From assembly GCF_020554865.1 (NCBI RefSeq), contig NZ_JAJCIC010000037.1:1-41647 (forward strand): a stretch of DNA of 41,647 nucleotides. The letters run 5' to 3'. This document shows positions 24,180-32,904 of this stretch, in pieces (position 1 is the stretch's first letter; each line of letters begins with the position of its first letter). Both the position numbers and the translations under genes were made by a program. A model generated the notes under the pieces. That model had not been told where the DNA came from. It saw nothing but the letters and a program-made list of their open reading frames with translations, and did no database searches. The DNA comes from Lacrimispora sp. 210928-DFI.3.58. GTDB lineage: Bacteria; Bacillota; Clostridia; Lachnospirales; Lachnospiraceae.

Positions 24180-25364
24180 ATGAACCAGGAAGAACGCATA
24201 CAGATCGAAGCATTGCTGGATACCTTTTTAAATCCTTCTTTGACACGCATTATACTGAGTAATCCCTGCGAAGCGGATAAGCTCTCCAAATCCAGGCTAC
24301 GTCCCCTGCTCATAAAGGGCAGCCTCATGTTCCAGGCGGAGGAACAGGTGGGAAAACAGGCCTTCCACCGGAATATGGATATGGCAGAGACAAAGGCTTA
24401 TGTCACAGACTTACTGGAACACGCCTTCCGTCAGGCAGAGATACAGTCAGAGCTGGGGAGCGGCCAGGTGCTTGTGAGCAAAAAGGGAAAGGTCACCGTG
24501 AAGAAAAAGATGGAGCAGACCCCGCCCCGTCCCATGATAGCCCCCTCAAAGCTGATGGAGCACAACCGCAGGAAGCGCTACATCCTGGAGGAGGGACGCC
24601 CGGTGCCCTTCCTGGTGGACTTGGGCGTGATGACAAAGGACGGAAAGGTGGTAAACAGCCACTATGACAAGTACCGCCAGATCAACCGCTTTCTGGAATT
24701 TATAGAGGATATCCTTCCCAATTTAAATCAGGAGGAGGAGACCACCATTATTGACTTTGGATGCGGGAAATCCTACCTCACCTTTGCCATGTACCATTAT
24801 TTAAAGGAACTGAAGGGGTATCCGGTACGCATCATCGGGCTGGACCTAAAGCAGGATGTCATCGACAACTGCAGCCGTCTTGCCAGAGCTTACGGCTATG
24901 AGAGCTTAAGCTTCTGCCATGGAGATATTGCTTCCTATGAGGGCGTCAGCCATGTGGACATGGTAGTCACCCTGCATGCCTGCGATACAGCCACGGATTA
25001 CGCCCTGGAAAAGGCAGTGCAGTGGGGAGCGAAGGTCATCCTGTCTGTACCCTGCTGCCAGCATGAGCTGAACCGTCAGATGAGCTGTGATCTCCAGAAG
25101 CCGATGCTCCAGTACGGCCTTCTAAAGGAGCGTATGGCCGCCCTCTACACAGACGGGATCAGAGCCCAGGTCCTGGAATACAGAGGCTACCGTACCCAGA
25201 TACTGGAATTTATCGACATGGAGCACACGCCGAAGAATATCCTTATCCGCGCTGTATATCAGGGAAAGGAAAAGGACAATAAGGAGCAGATAAGAGACCT
25301 TCTGGCCTTTCTCCAGGCAGAGCCCGCAATCGTAAGGCTGCTGGCGCCTGAGATGCTTCCTTAG
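24180..25364 (+). CDS. SAM-dependent methyltransferase (Methyltransf_32 type)
   Basis: 394 residues. An N-terminal domain of about 150 residues of unknown fold precedes a class I methyltransferase. SAM motif I is IIDFGCGKSYLT (Asp192, Gly194, Gly196), followed by GLDLKQDVID, VVTLHACDTATD and motif IV SVPCCQHEL (Pro291, Cys292, Cys293). The HACD-T-TD and PCC signatures resemble the METTL25/GSTCD-related family. The substrate is unknown; RNA or protein are both possible. The cytosolic single gene lies between the XdhC-like gene and the PTS operon. Confidence 0.8.
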   Translation: MNQEERIQIEALLDTFLNPSLTRIILSNPCEADKLSKSRLRPLLIKGSLMFQAEEQVGKQAFHRNMDMAETKAYVTDLLEHAFRQAEIQSELGSGQVLVSKKGKVTVKKKMEQTPPRPMIAPSKLMEHNRRKRYILEEGRPVPFLVDLGVMTKDGKVVNSHYDKYRQINRFLEFIEDILPNLNQEEETTIIDFGCGKSYLTFAMYHYLKELKGYPVRIIGLDLKQDVIDNCSRLARAYGYESLSFCHGDIASYEGVSHVDMVVTLHACDTATDYALEKAVQWGAKVILSVPCCQHELNRQMSCDLQKPMLQYGLLKERMAALYTDGIRAQVLEYRGYRTQILEFIDMEHTPKNILIRAVYQGKEKDNKEQIRDLLAFLQAEPAIVRLLAPEMLP

Positions 25365-25368
25365 GAAA

Positions 25369-25430
25369 CCTGAATGCGCCCAGCAGCGGACGCACCGCCG
25401 CATCATAAAAGTTTGGCAGGCACTTTTGAA
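25369..25430 (+). repeat. Dispersed palindromic repeat, partial copy C
   Basis: Starting a few bases after the methyltransferase stop, ATGCGCCCAGCAGCGGACGC matches the first half of copies A and B. The closing arm is decayed (GGCAGGCACTT in place of CGGGCGCAT), and the second hairpin is absent. It looks like a degraded copy. Confidence 0.6.
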
Positions 25431-25472
25431 CAGTTTATCAAAAATTACCGTACCTATGAGGAATTTAATTAT

Positions 25473-25501
25473 TTGAGCTGTTGGATTTCCTATTTTATAA
25501 T
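25473..25501 (+). promoter_or_regulatory. Sigma-A promoter of the PTS operon
   Basis: TTGAGC, 17-base spacer, TATAAT, 42 bases upstream of the EIIC start codon. Confidence 0.75.
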
Positions 25502-25542
25502 AAGAACAATATCAATTTCCACATAAGGAGGGCTCATAAAGT

Positions 25543-26796
25543 ATGAATAAGCTTCAGAAATGGCTTGAAAAGTGGATGATGCCGATCGCAAAGGTATTGG
25601 AAAAGCAGAAGCATCTCCAGTCCATTAAGGACGGCATTGTAGGCATTGTGCCGATCATCATCATTGGTTCCTTCTGCCTTGTACCTACGGGTATCGGCAA
25701 CCTGATCGGCGGCGGAGTGTCAGAATGGGTGAATGCCCACAACAGTATCATTACACTGCCAACCTATTTTACCACAAACATCATGTCCCTGTATGCGGCG
25801 CTGTACATAGCCAATTCATTGGCAAAGCGCTACAAGATCAAGAATGTGCTGGTAGGTGCATCTGCGATCCTGGTGCATTTGATCCTGTCTGTTACCATAG
25901 GAGAGGACGGCGGCTGGGTAGTGACCTATCTGGCAGCAGAAGGACTTTTTACTGCCATCATTTCAGCAATCTTTGCGGTTGAGGTCATGCGTCTCTGCAG
26001 CAAATACCATCTGACAATCAAAATGCCTGACAGCGTACCTCCAATGGTTGCTGACAGCTTTTCCATTCTGATCCCTCTGGTGATCGATGTGGTTGCAGCA
26101 ACGGCTGTTTCCGTTCTGTGCCAGAGCGTGGGAGGAACCGTATTCCCACAGGTGATTATGAATATCCTGGCTCCGGCGATCACATCCATGGATTCTCTTC
26201 CGGCAGTTATGATCGTTGTTTCCCTGACACAGCTTCTGTGGGTGTTCGGCCTGCACGGTGCAGCTATCACCTCCAGTGTGTGGGCACCTTTTGCAATCGC
26301 CAATGCAACAGCAAACGCAGCAGCTGTTGCAGCAGGGCAGGCTCCTGCCCATGTATTTACATTCGGCTTCTATTATGGATTTTTACAGGTAAGCGGCTCC
26401 GGTATGACTCTGGGCCTGGTATTACTTATGATGTTCTCTAAGGCAAAGTCCTTACGGACCATTGGCAAGGTGGGTATTATCCCTTCTCTGTTTGGTGTGA
26501 ACGAGCCAATCATTTTCGGTGTTCCCATTATCATGAATCCATTTTTAATGCTTCCCTTTGTAATTGGACCTGTGATCGTGGCCGCATTGGATTACCTGGC
26601 TATGGCTTCGGGCTTTGTAGGCCTTCCCCTTTGGGAGGCTCCTGGCTTCCTGCCTCCCGGCTTCCAGGCCTTCCTTCTGACACTGGATTGGAAGGCTGCA
26701 GTGATGGCTGTTCTGAATGTGGTCCTTATGGGCATCATGTACTATCCGTTCTTTAAGATGATGGAGGCAGATGAACTGAAGAAGGAAAATGGCTGA
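25543..26796 (+). CDS. PTS transporter subunit EIIC, lactose/cellobiose family
   Basis: 417 residues, polytopic membrane permease of the phosphotransferase system. The family is recognised from LQSIKDGIVGIVPIIIIGSF, the central LLWVFGLHG segment and the sugar-binding NEPIIFGVPIIMNP motif. It takes up a disaccharide or glycoside and phosphorylates it with the separate EIIA and EIIB encoded downstream. AAGGAGG precedes the ATG. The regulator gene lies between EIIC and EIIB, an uncommon order. No GH1 phospho-beta-glucosidase is present, so the substrate may not be cellobiose. Confidence 0.93.
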   Translation: MNKLQKWLEKWMMPIAKVLEKQKHLQSIKDGIVGIVPIIIIGSFCLVPTGIGNLIGGGVSEWVNAHNSIITLPTYFTTNIMSLYAALYIANSLAKRYKIKNVLVGASAILVHLILSVTIGEDGGWVVTYLAAEGLFTAIISAIFAVEVMRLCSKYHLTIKMPDSVPPMVADSFSILIPLVIDVVAATAVSVLCQSVGGTVFPQVIMNILAPAITSMDSLPAVMIVVSLTQLLWVFGLHGAAITSSVWAPFAIANATANAAAVAAGQAPAHVFTFGFYYGFLQVSGSGMTLGLVLLMMFSKAKSLRTIGKVGIIPSLFGVNEPIIFGVPIIMNPFLMLPFVIGPVIVAALDYLAMASGFVGLPLWEAPGFLPPGFQAFLLTLDWKAAVMAVLNVVLMGIMYYPFFKMMEADELKKENG

Positions 26797-26832
26797 GTAG
26801 TTACTGGAATTCGGACAGGCCTTGTGCTATAC

Positions 26833-26867
26833 TTGACAGCAAAAGGAGGAGTTGCTTTTGCTGTCAA
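26833..26867 (+). promoter_or_regulatory. Perfect hairpin holding the ribosome site of the PTS regulator
   Basis: TTGACAGCAAAAG (26833-26845) pairs with CTTTTGCTGTCAA (26855-26867), 13 perfect pairs with a 9-base loop GAGGAGTTG. The Shine-Dalgarno GGAGG is in the loop, and the preferred TTG start (26858) is in the 3' arm. Folding should limit translation. There is no T-run, so it is not a terminator. It could also be read as a DNA operator. Confidence 0.75.
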
Positions 26868-28870
26868 TACGTCAGAAAAATATGCTTCAATCGATCGTGG
26901 GGCATCCAGAAGGAATTTCGGGAAAGCAGCTGTCTGAGCAGCTCCGGGTCAGTGGGAAAACGATACGCAATGATGTGGCTGCTGTTAACCGCTGGCTGAA
27001 AGAGCTGGGCTGTTGCATCAGTGCTTCCCAGAAGAACGGATATTTTATTGAAGAGGAAAACAAAAATAAAGTCAATTTGATCCTGGAAAGCTTAAATCAG
27101 CCAGAGCAGAGTAAGGAGGCACAGACACCCAGGGAGCGCCGTTTTGCTGTGATGGACCGGGTACTGGGGCGTCCGGGGATCAATATTTATCAAATGGCAG
27201 AACGTATGTGCGTTTCTGAGCAGACCCTTTACAAGGACATTGCCTATCTGGAGAGGATACTAAAAAAGGAGTATGATTTCCATGGTCTCTGGGTGCAGGG
27301 CGGCAGGGTCGCTATGTATGCGCCGGAAAGCGAGATCCGCAGAATGGTGCTCTGCCTGGTCATGAACTGTATTTTGGAAAGCGGACAGCTGATGGATAGC
27401 TGCCTGTATAATCTGATGCGGGGGATCGTCAATCTGCGTGAGATCCACACCTTTTACCAGTATGTGGAGGCGTATTGCAGGAGGAAGGGGATCATTGTAT
27501 CAGATCAGCTTCTTTATATTGCCGCCTGGGTGGTATTTTATACCAATGTCAGAAGGGAGGAGACCTTTTTTCTGGAGATCCAGGAGGATTTCCGGCATGA
27601 TGATGAGTTGGCAGATCTATTGAAGGAAATGAACCGATCCTTCTTTCTGGAACTGGAAGAATGTGATCTGGAATTTATGTACCGCTTCCTTCAGGCTGCA
27701 GGTTTTCCGGAAGATGGTTCGCAGTCAGCGTGGAACTTTGAGCGTTTGGGATATCCGAAGGGACGGACGTCCTTGCAGGATGACAGGGATGCCGCAGAGG
27801 CAAAGGAATTATTTCAAATTTTTCAGGAAAAACTATTCTATCAGTATGGTATTTCCTTTTTAGATAAAACACAGATCAGTGAATGTTTTTATCAGAATCT
27901 GGTCTGCCTGATCCGCAGGCTGAAACTGAAGATTCAGATCGGCGGAATATCTTCCAAGGATTCCATGGATCAGCCGGGAGCCGCATACCGGGGTGCAATG
28001 CTGTTAAATATTCTGATCCATAAGCAGTATGGAGTTTACTTAAGGGCTGGGGAGCTTTGGCAGATCACAGAATATCTCCAGGTCTGTGAGAGCAGAAAGG
28101 GGAAGGCGGTCCGGGCACTGGTTGTGTATGGAGCGGCTTCCGCCTGGTATTATCAGGTGTGCCGTTGGATCACGGAGCAGTTTCAGCAGAAGGTGCTTAT
28201 ATGCGGGGTATGTCCTCAGTATCTTCTTGAAACGGCCTGCCGTGAAAGACAGCCGGACTTATTGATCTCTGCCCAGCCTATGGAGGTCAGGATGGAGCTC
28301 CCACAGCTGACGCTTTCAGGTTCCCCTTCAGAGGCGGAGCAGCGCAGAATGAAGAGCTTTTTAGATGAGCTTCTGATGAAAAAGCAGCTTATGGATTCCA
28401 GAGATTTTCTCCTTTCACGTGTTCAGATCCGTTTTTTTGAGGAGGAGCTGTCATTAAAAGAGGCTGCTGTTTCCTGCTCGCAGTCCCTTGTAGAAATGGG
28501 ATGTTTTCCCGGAGAAGGTTTGGAAGATGAGGAGTGCAGAAGGCTTTTACAGGCAGCAGAGGAAGGCTTTGGACGGAGGACAGAGGGATACTGGTTCTTT
28601 CTTCCTGTAGAGCGTACAGCCTGTTCTGACGGTATCAGCATTTGTGTGATAAACGGATCAGACGGTCCTGTGAGGGTTGCGGCAATGGCCGCGTTCCGGC
28701 CATGGACGGTTTCTGAAAACGAAGCCGGATCGGACATCGGCAGAGATGGTGTCTGCGAAGCGCTCTGGAGGCTGCTCCAGTCAGAGGAGCAGGCAGAGAA
28801 AATTTGGAAGGCGGGCAATGAGGAGCAGGTGTTTGGCCTGATCGAGAAAGCGATCCAAGATCAAAAGTGA
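26858..28870 (+). CDS. BglG/MtlR-type PTS-controlled transcriptional regulator
   Basis: 670 residues. Two N-terminal helix-turn-helix units (IRQKNMLQSIVGHPEGISGK and NIYQMAERMCVSEQTLYKDI), then PRD-like helical domains to about 430, a EIIB-like domain beginning ALVVYGAASAWYYQV, and a degenerate EIIA-like C-terminus. In the last domain the usual phospho-His after LP appears as LPVERT, so phosphorylation there is doubtful. These proteins sense PTS activity and control the local operon. TTG at 26858 has GGAGG 8 bases upstream; TTG 26852 is too close. Both starts lie within the hairpin. Confidence 0.85.
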   Translation: MLSIRQKNMLQSIVGHPEGISGKQLSEQLRVSGKTIRNDVAAVNRWLKELGCCISASQKNGYFIEEENKNKVNLILESLNQPEQSKEAQTPRERRFAVMDRVLGRPGINIYQMAERMCVSEQTLYKDIAYLERILKKEYDFHGLWVQGGRVAMYAPESEIRRMVLCLVMNCILESGQLMDSCLYNLMRGIVNLREIHTFYQYVEAYCRRKGIIVSDQLLYIAAWVVFYTNVRREETFFLEIQEDFRHDDELADLLKEMNRSFFLELEECDLEFMYRFLQAAGFPEDGSQSAWNFERLGYPKGRTSLQDDRDAAEAKELFQIFQEKLFYQYGISFLDKTQISECFYQNLVCLIRRLKLKIQIGGISSKDSMDQPGAAYRGAMLLNILIHKQYGVYLRAGELWQITEYLQVCESRKGKAVRALVVYGAASAWYYQVCRWITEQFQQKVLICGVCPQYLLETACRERQPDLLISAQPMEVRMELPQLTLSGSPSEAEQRRMKSFLDELLMKKQLMDSRDFLLSRVQIRFFEEELSLKEAAVSCSQSLVEMGCFPGEGLEDEECRRLLQAAEEGFGRRTEGYWFFLPVERTACSDGISICVINGSDGPVRVAAMAAFRPWTVSENEAGSDIGRDGVCEALWRLLQSEEQAEKIWKAGNEEQVFGLIEKAIQDQK

Positions 28871-28917
28871 TAACATGGTAATATATAAGAGAAAGAATAT
28901 TCAGGAGGTAATCAGGG

Positions 28918-29214
28918 ATGAGAGTTTTGGTTGTTTGCAATGCAGGTATGTCCAGTTCGATTCTGGTAAAGAAGATGAAGGAGTACGCAGCTTCCCAGGG
29001 AGAAGCGCTGGAGATCAAGGCAGTCAGCAGCGCAGCTGCAGAGGATGAGGCAGGCGAGTGGGATGTGTGTCTGGTAGGCCCACAGCTTATGCATGCAGTA
29101 GATGAGATACAGGAGGCTGTGGAGGTGCCCACTGCAGCCGTTGAGATGCGAACCTATGCAATGGCAGACGGAAAAGCCGCATTAGCTCAGGCAAAAGCAC
29201 TGTTAGGAGAATAA
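28918..29214 (+). CDS. PTS EIIB, lactose/cellobiose family
   Basis: 98 residues. The phosphocysteine is Cys7 in VVCNAGMSSS, the standard EIIB-Cel/Lac loop. It passes phosphate from EIIA to the incoming sugar at EIIC. AGGAGGTAA gives a strong ribosome site. It is separated from EIIC by the regulator gene and followed at once by EIIA. Confidence 0.95.
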   Translation: MRVLVVCNAGMSSSILVKKMKEYAASQGEALEIKAVSSAAAEDEAGEWDVCLVGPQLMHAVDEIQEAVEVPTAAVEMRTYAMADGKAALAQAKALLGE

Positions 29215-29220
29215 GAGGCT

Positions 29221-29535
29221 ATGGTTGATATTGAAGCATTAACGATGCAGGCCATGGGGATCGTCACCTATGCCGGGATGGCAAAATCCAGCTATATCAA
29301 TGCGTTAAAGTGCGCCAAAAAGCATGAGACAGAGGAGGCAGGAAAGCTTCTGAAGGAAGGCGATTCCATGCTGGCTCAGGCACATGAGAGCCATATGGGG
29401 CTGCTCCAGAAGGAAGCAGAGAGCCTTGAGCCTCAGGTCTGCCTGATGATCGTCCATGGAGAGGATCAGCTGATGTCATGTGAGACAATACGTCTGCTGG
29501 TAACAGAACTGATGGAAATTTATGGAAACCAATAA
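29221..29535 (+). CDS. PTS EIIA, lactose/cellobiose family
   Basis: 104 residues, three-helix trimeric EIIA. The phosphohistidine is His79 in MIVHGEDQLMS, with Asp82 as the trimer metal ligand; this matches His78 and Asp81 of staphylococcal LacA. The helix AHESHMGLLQKEA is typical. It starts 6 bases after the EIIB stop. Confidence 0.95.
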   Translation: MVDIEALTMQAMGIVTYAGMAKSSYINALKCAKKHETEEAGKLLKEGDSMLAQAHESHMGLLQKEAESLEPQVCLMIVHGEDQLMSCETIRLLVTELMEIYGNQ

Positions 29536-29550
29536 AAGGAATGGTTGACG

Positions 29551-30273
29551 ATGGCAACAATACATAATCAGGCATCCCGGAATGAGATTGCTTCGGTAGT
29601 CTTAATGCCGGGGGATCCCTTGCGGGCAAAAGGGATCGCAGAGCAGTATCTGGAGCAGGCATTCCAGTTTAACAGCACCCGCAATATGCTGGGATATACC
29701 GGATGGTACAAGAAAACCAGGATATCCGTGATGGGCGGCGGTATGGGAGGCCCCTCTACAGGGATCTATGCCCATGAGCTGTACCGCAAATATGATGTGG
29801 ACACCATTATACGGGTGGGCTCCTGCGGCGCTTTTTCGGAGCAGATAGCAATGGGTGATGTGCTTCTTGTGGAGGAAAGCTGGAGCGAGTCCACCTTTGC
29901 CCAGACATATGACGGATATAAGGATTCCTGGGAGTATCCTTCAGGTGAATTGAACGCAATCATCATGCGGGCGGCAGCGGAGCAGGGAAAGCAGGTGAGG
30001 CTGGCAAAGATCCATTCGACAGACTGCTTTTACCGGATGGACCGGGAAGCGAATTTCAAGATCCGTGAAAAGTACGGATGTGTGGCAGAGGAGATGGAAA
30101 GCTTTGCGCTGTTTCATGTGGCAAGGGCCGCAGGGAAAAAGGCGGCAGCCCTGCTGACAGTAAGCGACCATTCCATTACTCACGAAGCGATTTCCGCAGA
30201 GGAACGCCAGAGAACCTTTGAGGATATGATAGAGATCGCCTTAATGGCGGCGAAAAAGGAGACAGGAGAGTAG
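29551..30273 (+). CDS. deoD: Purine nucleoside phosphorylase, DeoD type
   Basis: 240 residues. Splits purine (deoxy)nucleosides with phosphate into base and (deoxy)ribose-1-phosphate. Phosphate site MPGDPLRAK; NMLGYTG; RVGSCGA; ribose-binding EEMESFA; and general acid Asp in TVSDHSITHE, as in hexameric DeoD. ATG 29551 chosen, with AAAAGGA upstream. The gene is embedded in a sugar PTS operon, which is unusual and suggests that the imported compound releases a nucleoside, or that ribose phosphate is used together with it. Confidence 0.9.
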   Translation: MATIHNQASRNEIASVVLMPGDPLRAKGIAEQYLEQAFQFNSTRNMLGYTGWYKKTRISVMGGGMGGPSTGIYAHELYRKYDVDTIIRVGSCGAFSEQIAMGDVLLVEESWSESTFAQTYDGYKDSWEYPSGELNAIIMRAAAEQGKQVRLAKIHSTDCFYRMDREANFKIREKYGCVAEEMESFALFHVARAAGKKAAALLTVSDHSITHEAISAEERQRTFEDMIEIALMAAKKETGE

Positions 30274-30275
30274 GA

Positions 30276-31199
30276 ATGGAACAGAGCCAACACACACTTT
30301 CGCTGATCGCCTCAGATCCAGAGCGGAGCCAGAAGATCCGTGTGGTAGTCAGTGATATGGATGGTTCTTTTTTGAATGGAGCAGGCAAGGTCAGCAAGGC
30401 CAACAGGGAGGCGGTAAAACGGCTCCAGGAGGCAGGCCTCCGCTTTATCGTCTGCACGGGAAGGACCTTTGGGGAGGCATCTCTTCCCTTGAAGGAGGCA
30501 GGCATTGCCTGTGATATGATTGCCATGAATGGAGCAGCGATCTATGGAAAGGACGGGAAGCTGAAAAGGGAGCATTTCCTTTCTATGGACAAGGTCCGCG
30601 CGGTATTCCAGGCTGTCAGGGATTGGCAGAAGGAGCTGATCCTCCAGCTGGTGACAGATCAGGGAGAGTATATTGTGGCGGAGGAGGAAGTATTCCGCCA
30701 TTTCTTTTTAACACGGCTGTTTCCGGGAAAGGACCGTACCAGGGAGGAAGAAGACCTGATATTAAAGCCCTACCGACGGATCGTGCCGGAAGCATTTTTC
30801 CGTATGGAGCTGAAATGCTATAAAGCAGTGACGCTGAGCGAGGATGTGGACCTGATCCGCCAGATCGAGGGCAGGCTAAAGCAGATACCAGAAGTGTGTG
30901 TCGCAGCCTCCTTTTCCACGAACTGGGAGATCACCAACAAATATGCCAGTAAGGGAGAGGGACTGACGGACTATATCCGGTCTCTGGGCTGTTCGCTGAA
31001 TCAGGTAATGGCCTTTGGCGATGGAGATAATGACAGGACGATGCTTTCTCTGCCTCTGGGCTGGTCGGTTGCCATGGGAAATGCCAGCGAAGGCTTAAAG
31101 AAAGCAGCAGATATGATCACCCTGTCCAATGAGGAGGATGGCTTTGCTGAGGCGGCAGATGCTCTGCTTGAGGCAAACAGAAGGAGAAGAGAGCAATGA
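30276..31199 (+). CDS. Cof-type HAD phosphatase
   Basis: 307 residues. Motif I SDMDGS with Asp27 and Asp29, type IIB cap, and motif IV AFGDGDND followed by VAMGNA, all as in Cof sugar-phosphatases. It begins 2 bases after deoD and its TGA overlaps the ATG of the next gene (ATGA). Its place in the PTS operon points to a sugar-phosphate substrate. The N-terminus carries about 20 extra residues before motif I. Confidence 0.93.
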   Translation: MEQSQHTLSLIASDPERSQKIRVVVSDMDGSFLNGAGKVSKANREAVKRLQEAGLRFIVCTGRTFGEASLPLKEAGIACDMIAMNGAAIYGKDGKLKREHFLSMDKVRAVFQAVRDWQKELILQLVTDQGEYIVAEEEVFRHFFLTRLFPGKDRTREEEDLILKPYRRIVPEAFFRMELKCYKAVTLSEDVDLIRQIEGRLKQIPEVCVAASFSTNWEITNKYASKGEGLTDYIRSLGCSLNQVMAFGDGDNDRTMLSLPLGWSVAMGNASEGLKKAADMITLSNEEDGFAEAADALLEANRRRREQ

Positions 31200-32836
31200 A
31201 GCATAAAAAAGACTGGTTTAAGGAGCTTGTGATCTATCAGATTTACCCACGGAGTTTCCAGGATGGAAATGGGGATGGGATCGGAGATTTAAAGGGCATG
31301 GCCGAACGGCTGGATTATCTGAAGGAGCTGGGCATCAACGCGGTATGGATGTCCCCTGTCTATGCTTCTCCTAATGTGGATAATGGATACGACATCTCCG
31401 ATTATTACCGCATTATGGAAGAATTTGGGACAATGGAGGACTGGGAGGCATTCCGGGACGGCGCTCATGAGAGAGGCATCGCCATTATCATGGACCTGGT
31501 ATTAAACCACAGCTCTGACCTGCACCCCTGGTTCCAGGAGTCCAAAAAGTCCAGAGACAACAAATTCAGTGATTATTATATCTGGCGTGATCCGGCGGAG
31601 GACGGGGGCGCGCCAAACGGATGGCTGTCCGTATTCGGCGGAAGCGCCTGGGAATATGTGCCGGAGAGGGGGCAGTATTACCTCCATTTTTTTGCCAGGC
31701 AGCAGCCGGATCTGAACTGGGCCAATGACGAGGCCAGGGAGAAGATCCTTGATATTGTGCGGTTCTGGAATAAAAAGGGTGTGGATGGCTACCGGATCGA
31801 TGCGATCAGCTATCTGGACAAGGGGCTGGACGGAAGGGCAGATATGAGCCAGGCATTTGGAACCTCCTCCTGCGCAAATCTGGAGGGAACCCACCAGTAC
31901 ATCCAGGAAATGGTGGCGAAGACCATAGCGCCGGACCATCTGATGACAGTGGGAGAGGTCATCGTGAATACCCCCCAGGATGCATGGAATTACACCAGCG
32001 CATCCAGAGGGGAATTTAATATGGCGATCCCTTTTATTCCGCCCATTGTGGAGATTGAGACCTGGTCTCCAACGAATTTCAAAAAAAATCTTGCAGAGAC
32101 CTACGAGACGTTGAAGAAGGACGGATGGTGGGCCAGATTCTTAAGCAATCACGACAAGCCGCGGCAGGTGTCACTGTACGGCAATGACGGAGCGTATTGG
32201 AAGGAGTCCGCTAAGATGCTGGCGTCCTACCTGCACACCCTTCCCGGTTCTCCCTTTGTATTCCAGGGAGAGGAGATCGGCATGACGAACATCAAGCTTC
32301 CTTCCATTGATGACTATAATGATATTGACACACGCAATTACTACAAGACCATGCTTCAGGAGGGTGCCTCTGAGGAGGAGGCCTTGAGGGTATCCCAAAA
32401 CATCAGCCGTGACAACGCCAGAACGCCGATGCAGTGGAACTCCTCCGTCCATGGAGGCTTTTCCCTGGCAGAGCCCTGGCTTCCGGTGAATCCAAATTAC
32501 CGGGAGATCAATGTGGAGCAGCAGCTGCAGGATGAGGATTCGATCTTCCATTTCTATCAGAAGCTTATAAGGCTGAGAAAGGAGAATCCGGTCATGGTCT
32601 ACGGTGATTTCCAGCTGGTTTCCGAGACAGAGGGGCCGGTGATCGCCTTCATCAGAAGCCTGGAGGGAACTGCCTGGCTTGCTGTCCACAATTTTTCAGA
32701 AGAAGAGCAGAAGCTCTGCTGGGATGGAGTGAGGGCGGACAGCGAGGTGATCCTGTCCAACTATAGCAGCCGGGAGGGGAGAGATGGAGAAATCCCTCTT
32801 CGCGCCTATGAGACCGTGATCGTAAAGCTTTCATAA
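31196..32836 (+). CDS. GH13 alpha-glucosidase (oligo-1,6-glucosidase-like)
   Basis: 546 residues, glycoside hydrolase family 13, subfamily 31 by overall pattern (VIYQIYPRSFQDGNGDGIGD start). Catalytic residues: nucleophile Asp202 in DGYRIDAI, acid/base Glu254 in VGEV, and Asp320 in SNHDKPR. Subfamily 31 enzymes with Val after the nucleophile prefer alpha-1,6 bonds; here it is Ala203, seen in alpha-1,4-preferring enzymes. As the operon imports phosphorylated sugar, a 6-phospho-alpha-glucoside substrate is possible but is not demonstrated by the motifs. Last gene of the operon; a strong terminator follows. Confidence 0.92.
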   Translation: MKHKKDWFKELVIYQIYPRSFQDGNGDGIGDLKGMAERLDYLKELGINAVWMSPVYASPNVDNGYDISDYYRIMEEFGTMEDWEAFRDGAHERGIAIIMDLVLNHSSDLHPWFQESKKSRDNKFSDYYIWRDPAEDGGAPNGWLSVFGGSAWEYVPERGQYYLHFFARQQPDLNWANDEAREKILDIVRFWNKKGVDGYRIDAISYLDKGLDGRADMSQAFGTSSCANLEGTHQYIQEMVAKTIAPDHLMTVGEVIVNTPQDAWNYTSASRGEFNMAIPFIPPIVEIETWSPTNFKKNLAETYETLKKDGWWARFLSNHDKPRQVSLYGNDGAYWKESAKMLASYLHTLPGSPFVFQGEEIGMTNIKLPSIDDYNDIDTRNYYKTMLQEGASEEEALRVSQNISRDNARTPMQWNSSVHGGFSLAEPWLPVNPNYREINVEQQLQDEDSIFHFYQKLIRLRKENPVMVYGDFQLVSETEGPVIAFIRSLEGTAWLAVHNFSEEEQKLCWDGVRADSEVILSNYSSREGRDGEIPLRAYETVIVKLS

Positions 32837-32851
32837 ATCTGTTTTGGAGTA

Positions 32852-32886
32852 AAAAAAGCCGCATGTTGTCCGGACATGCGGCTTTT
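32852..32886. terminator. Bidirectional terminator between GH13 and bioY
   Basis: AAAAGCCGCATGT pairs with ACATGCGGCTTTT around a 7-base loop, with A and T runs on the two sides, serving both converging transcripts. Confidence 0.92.
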
Positions 32887-32904
32887 TGCCATACAGAAAT
32901 GATC

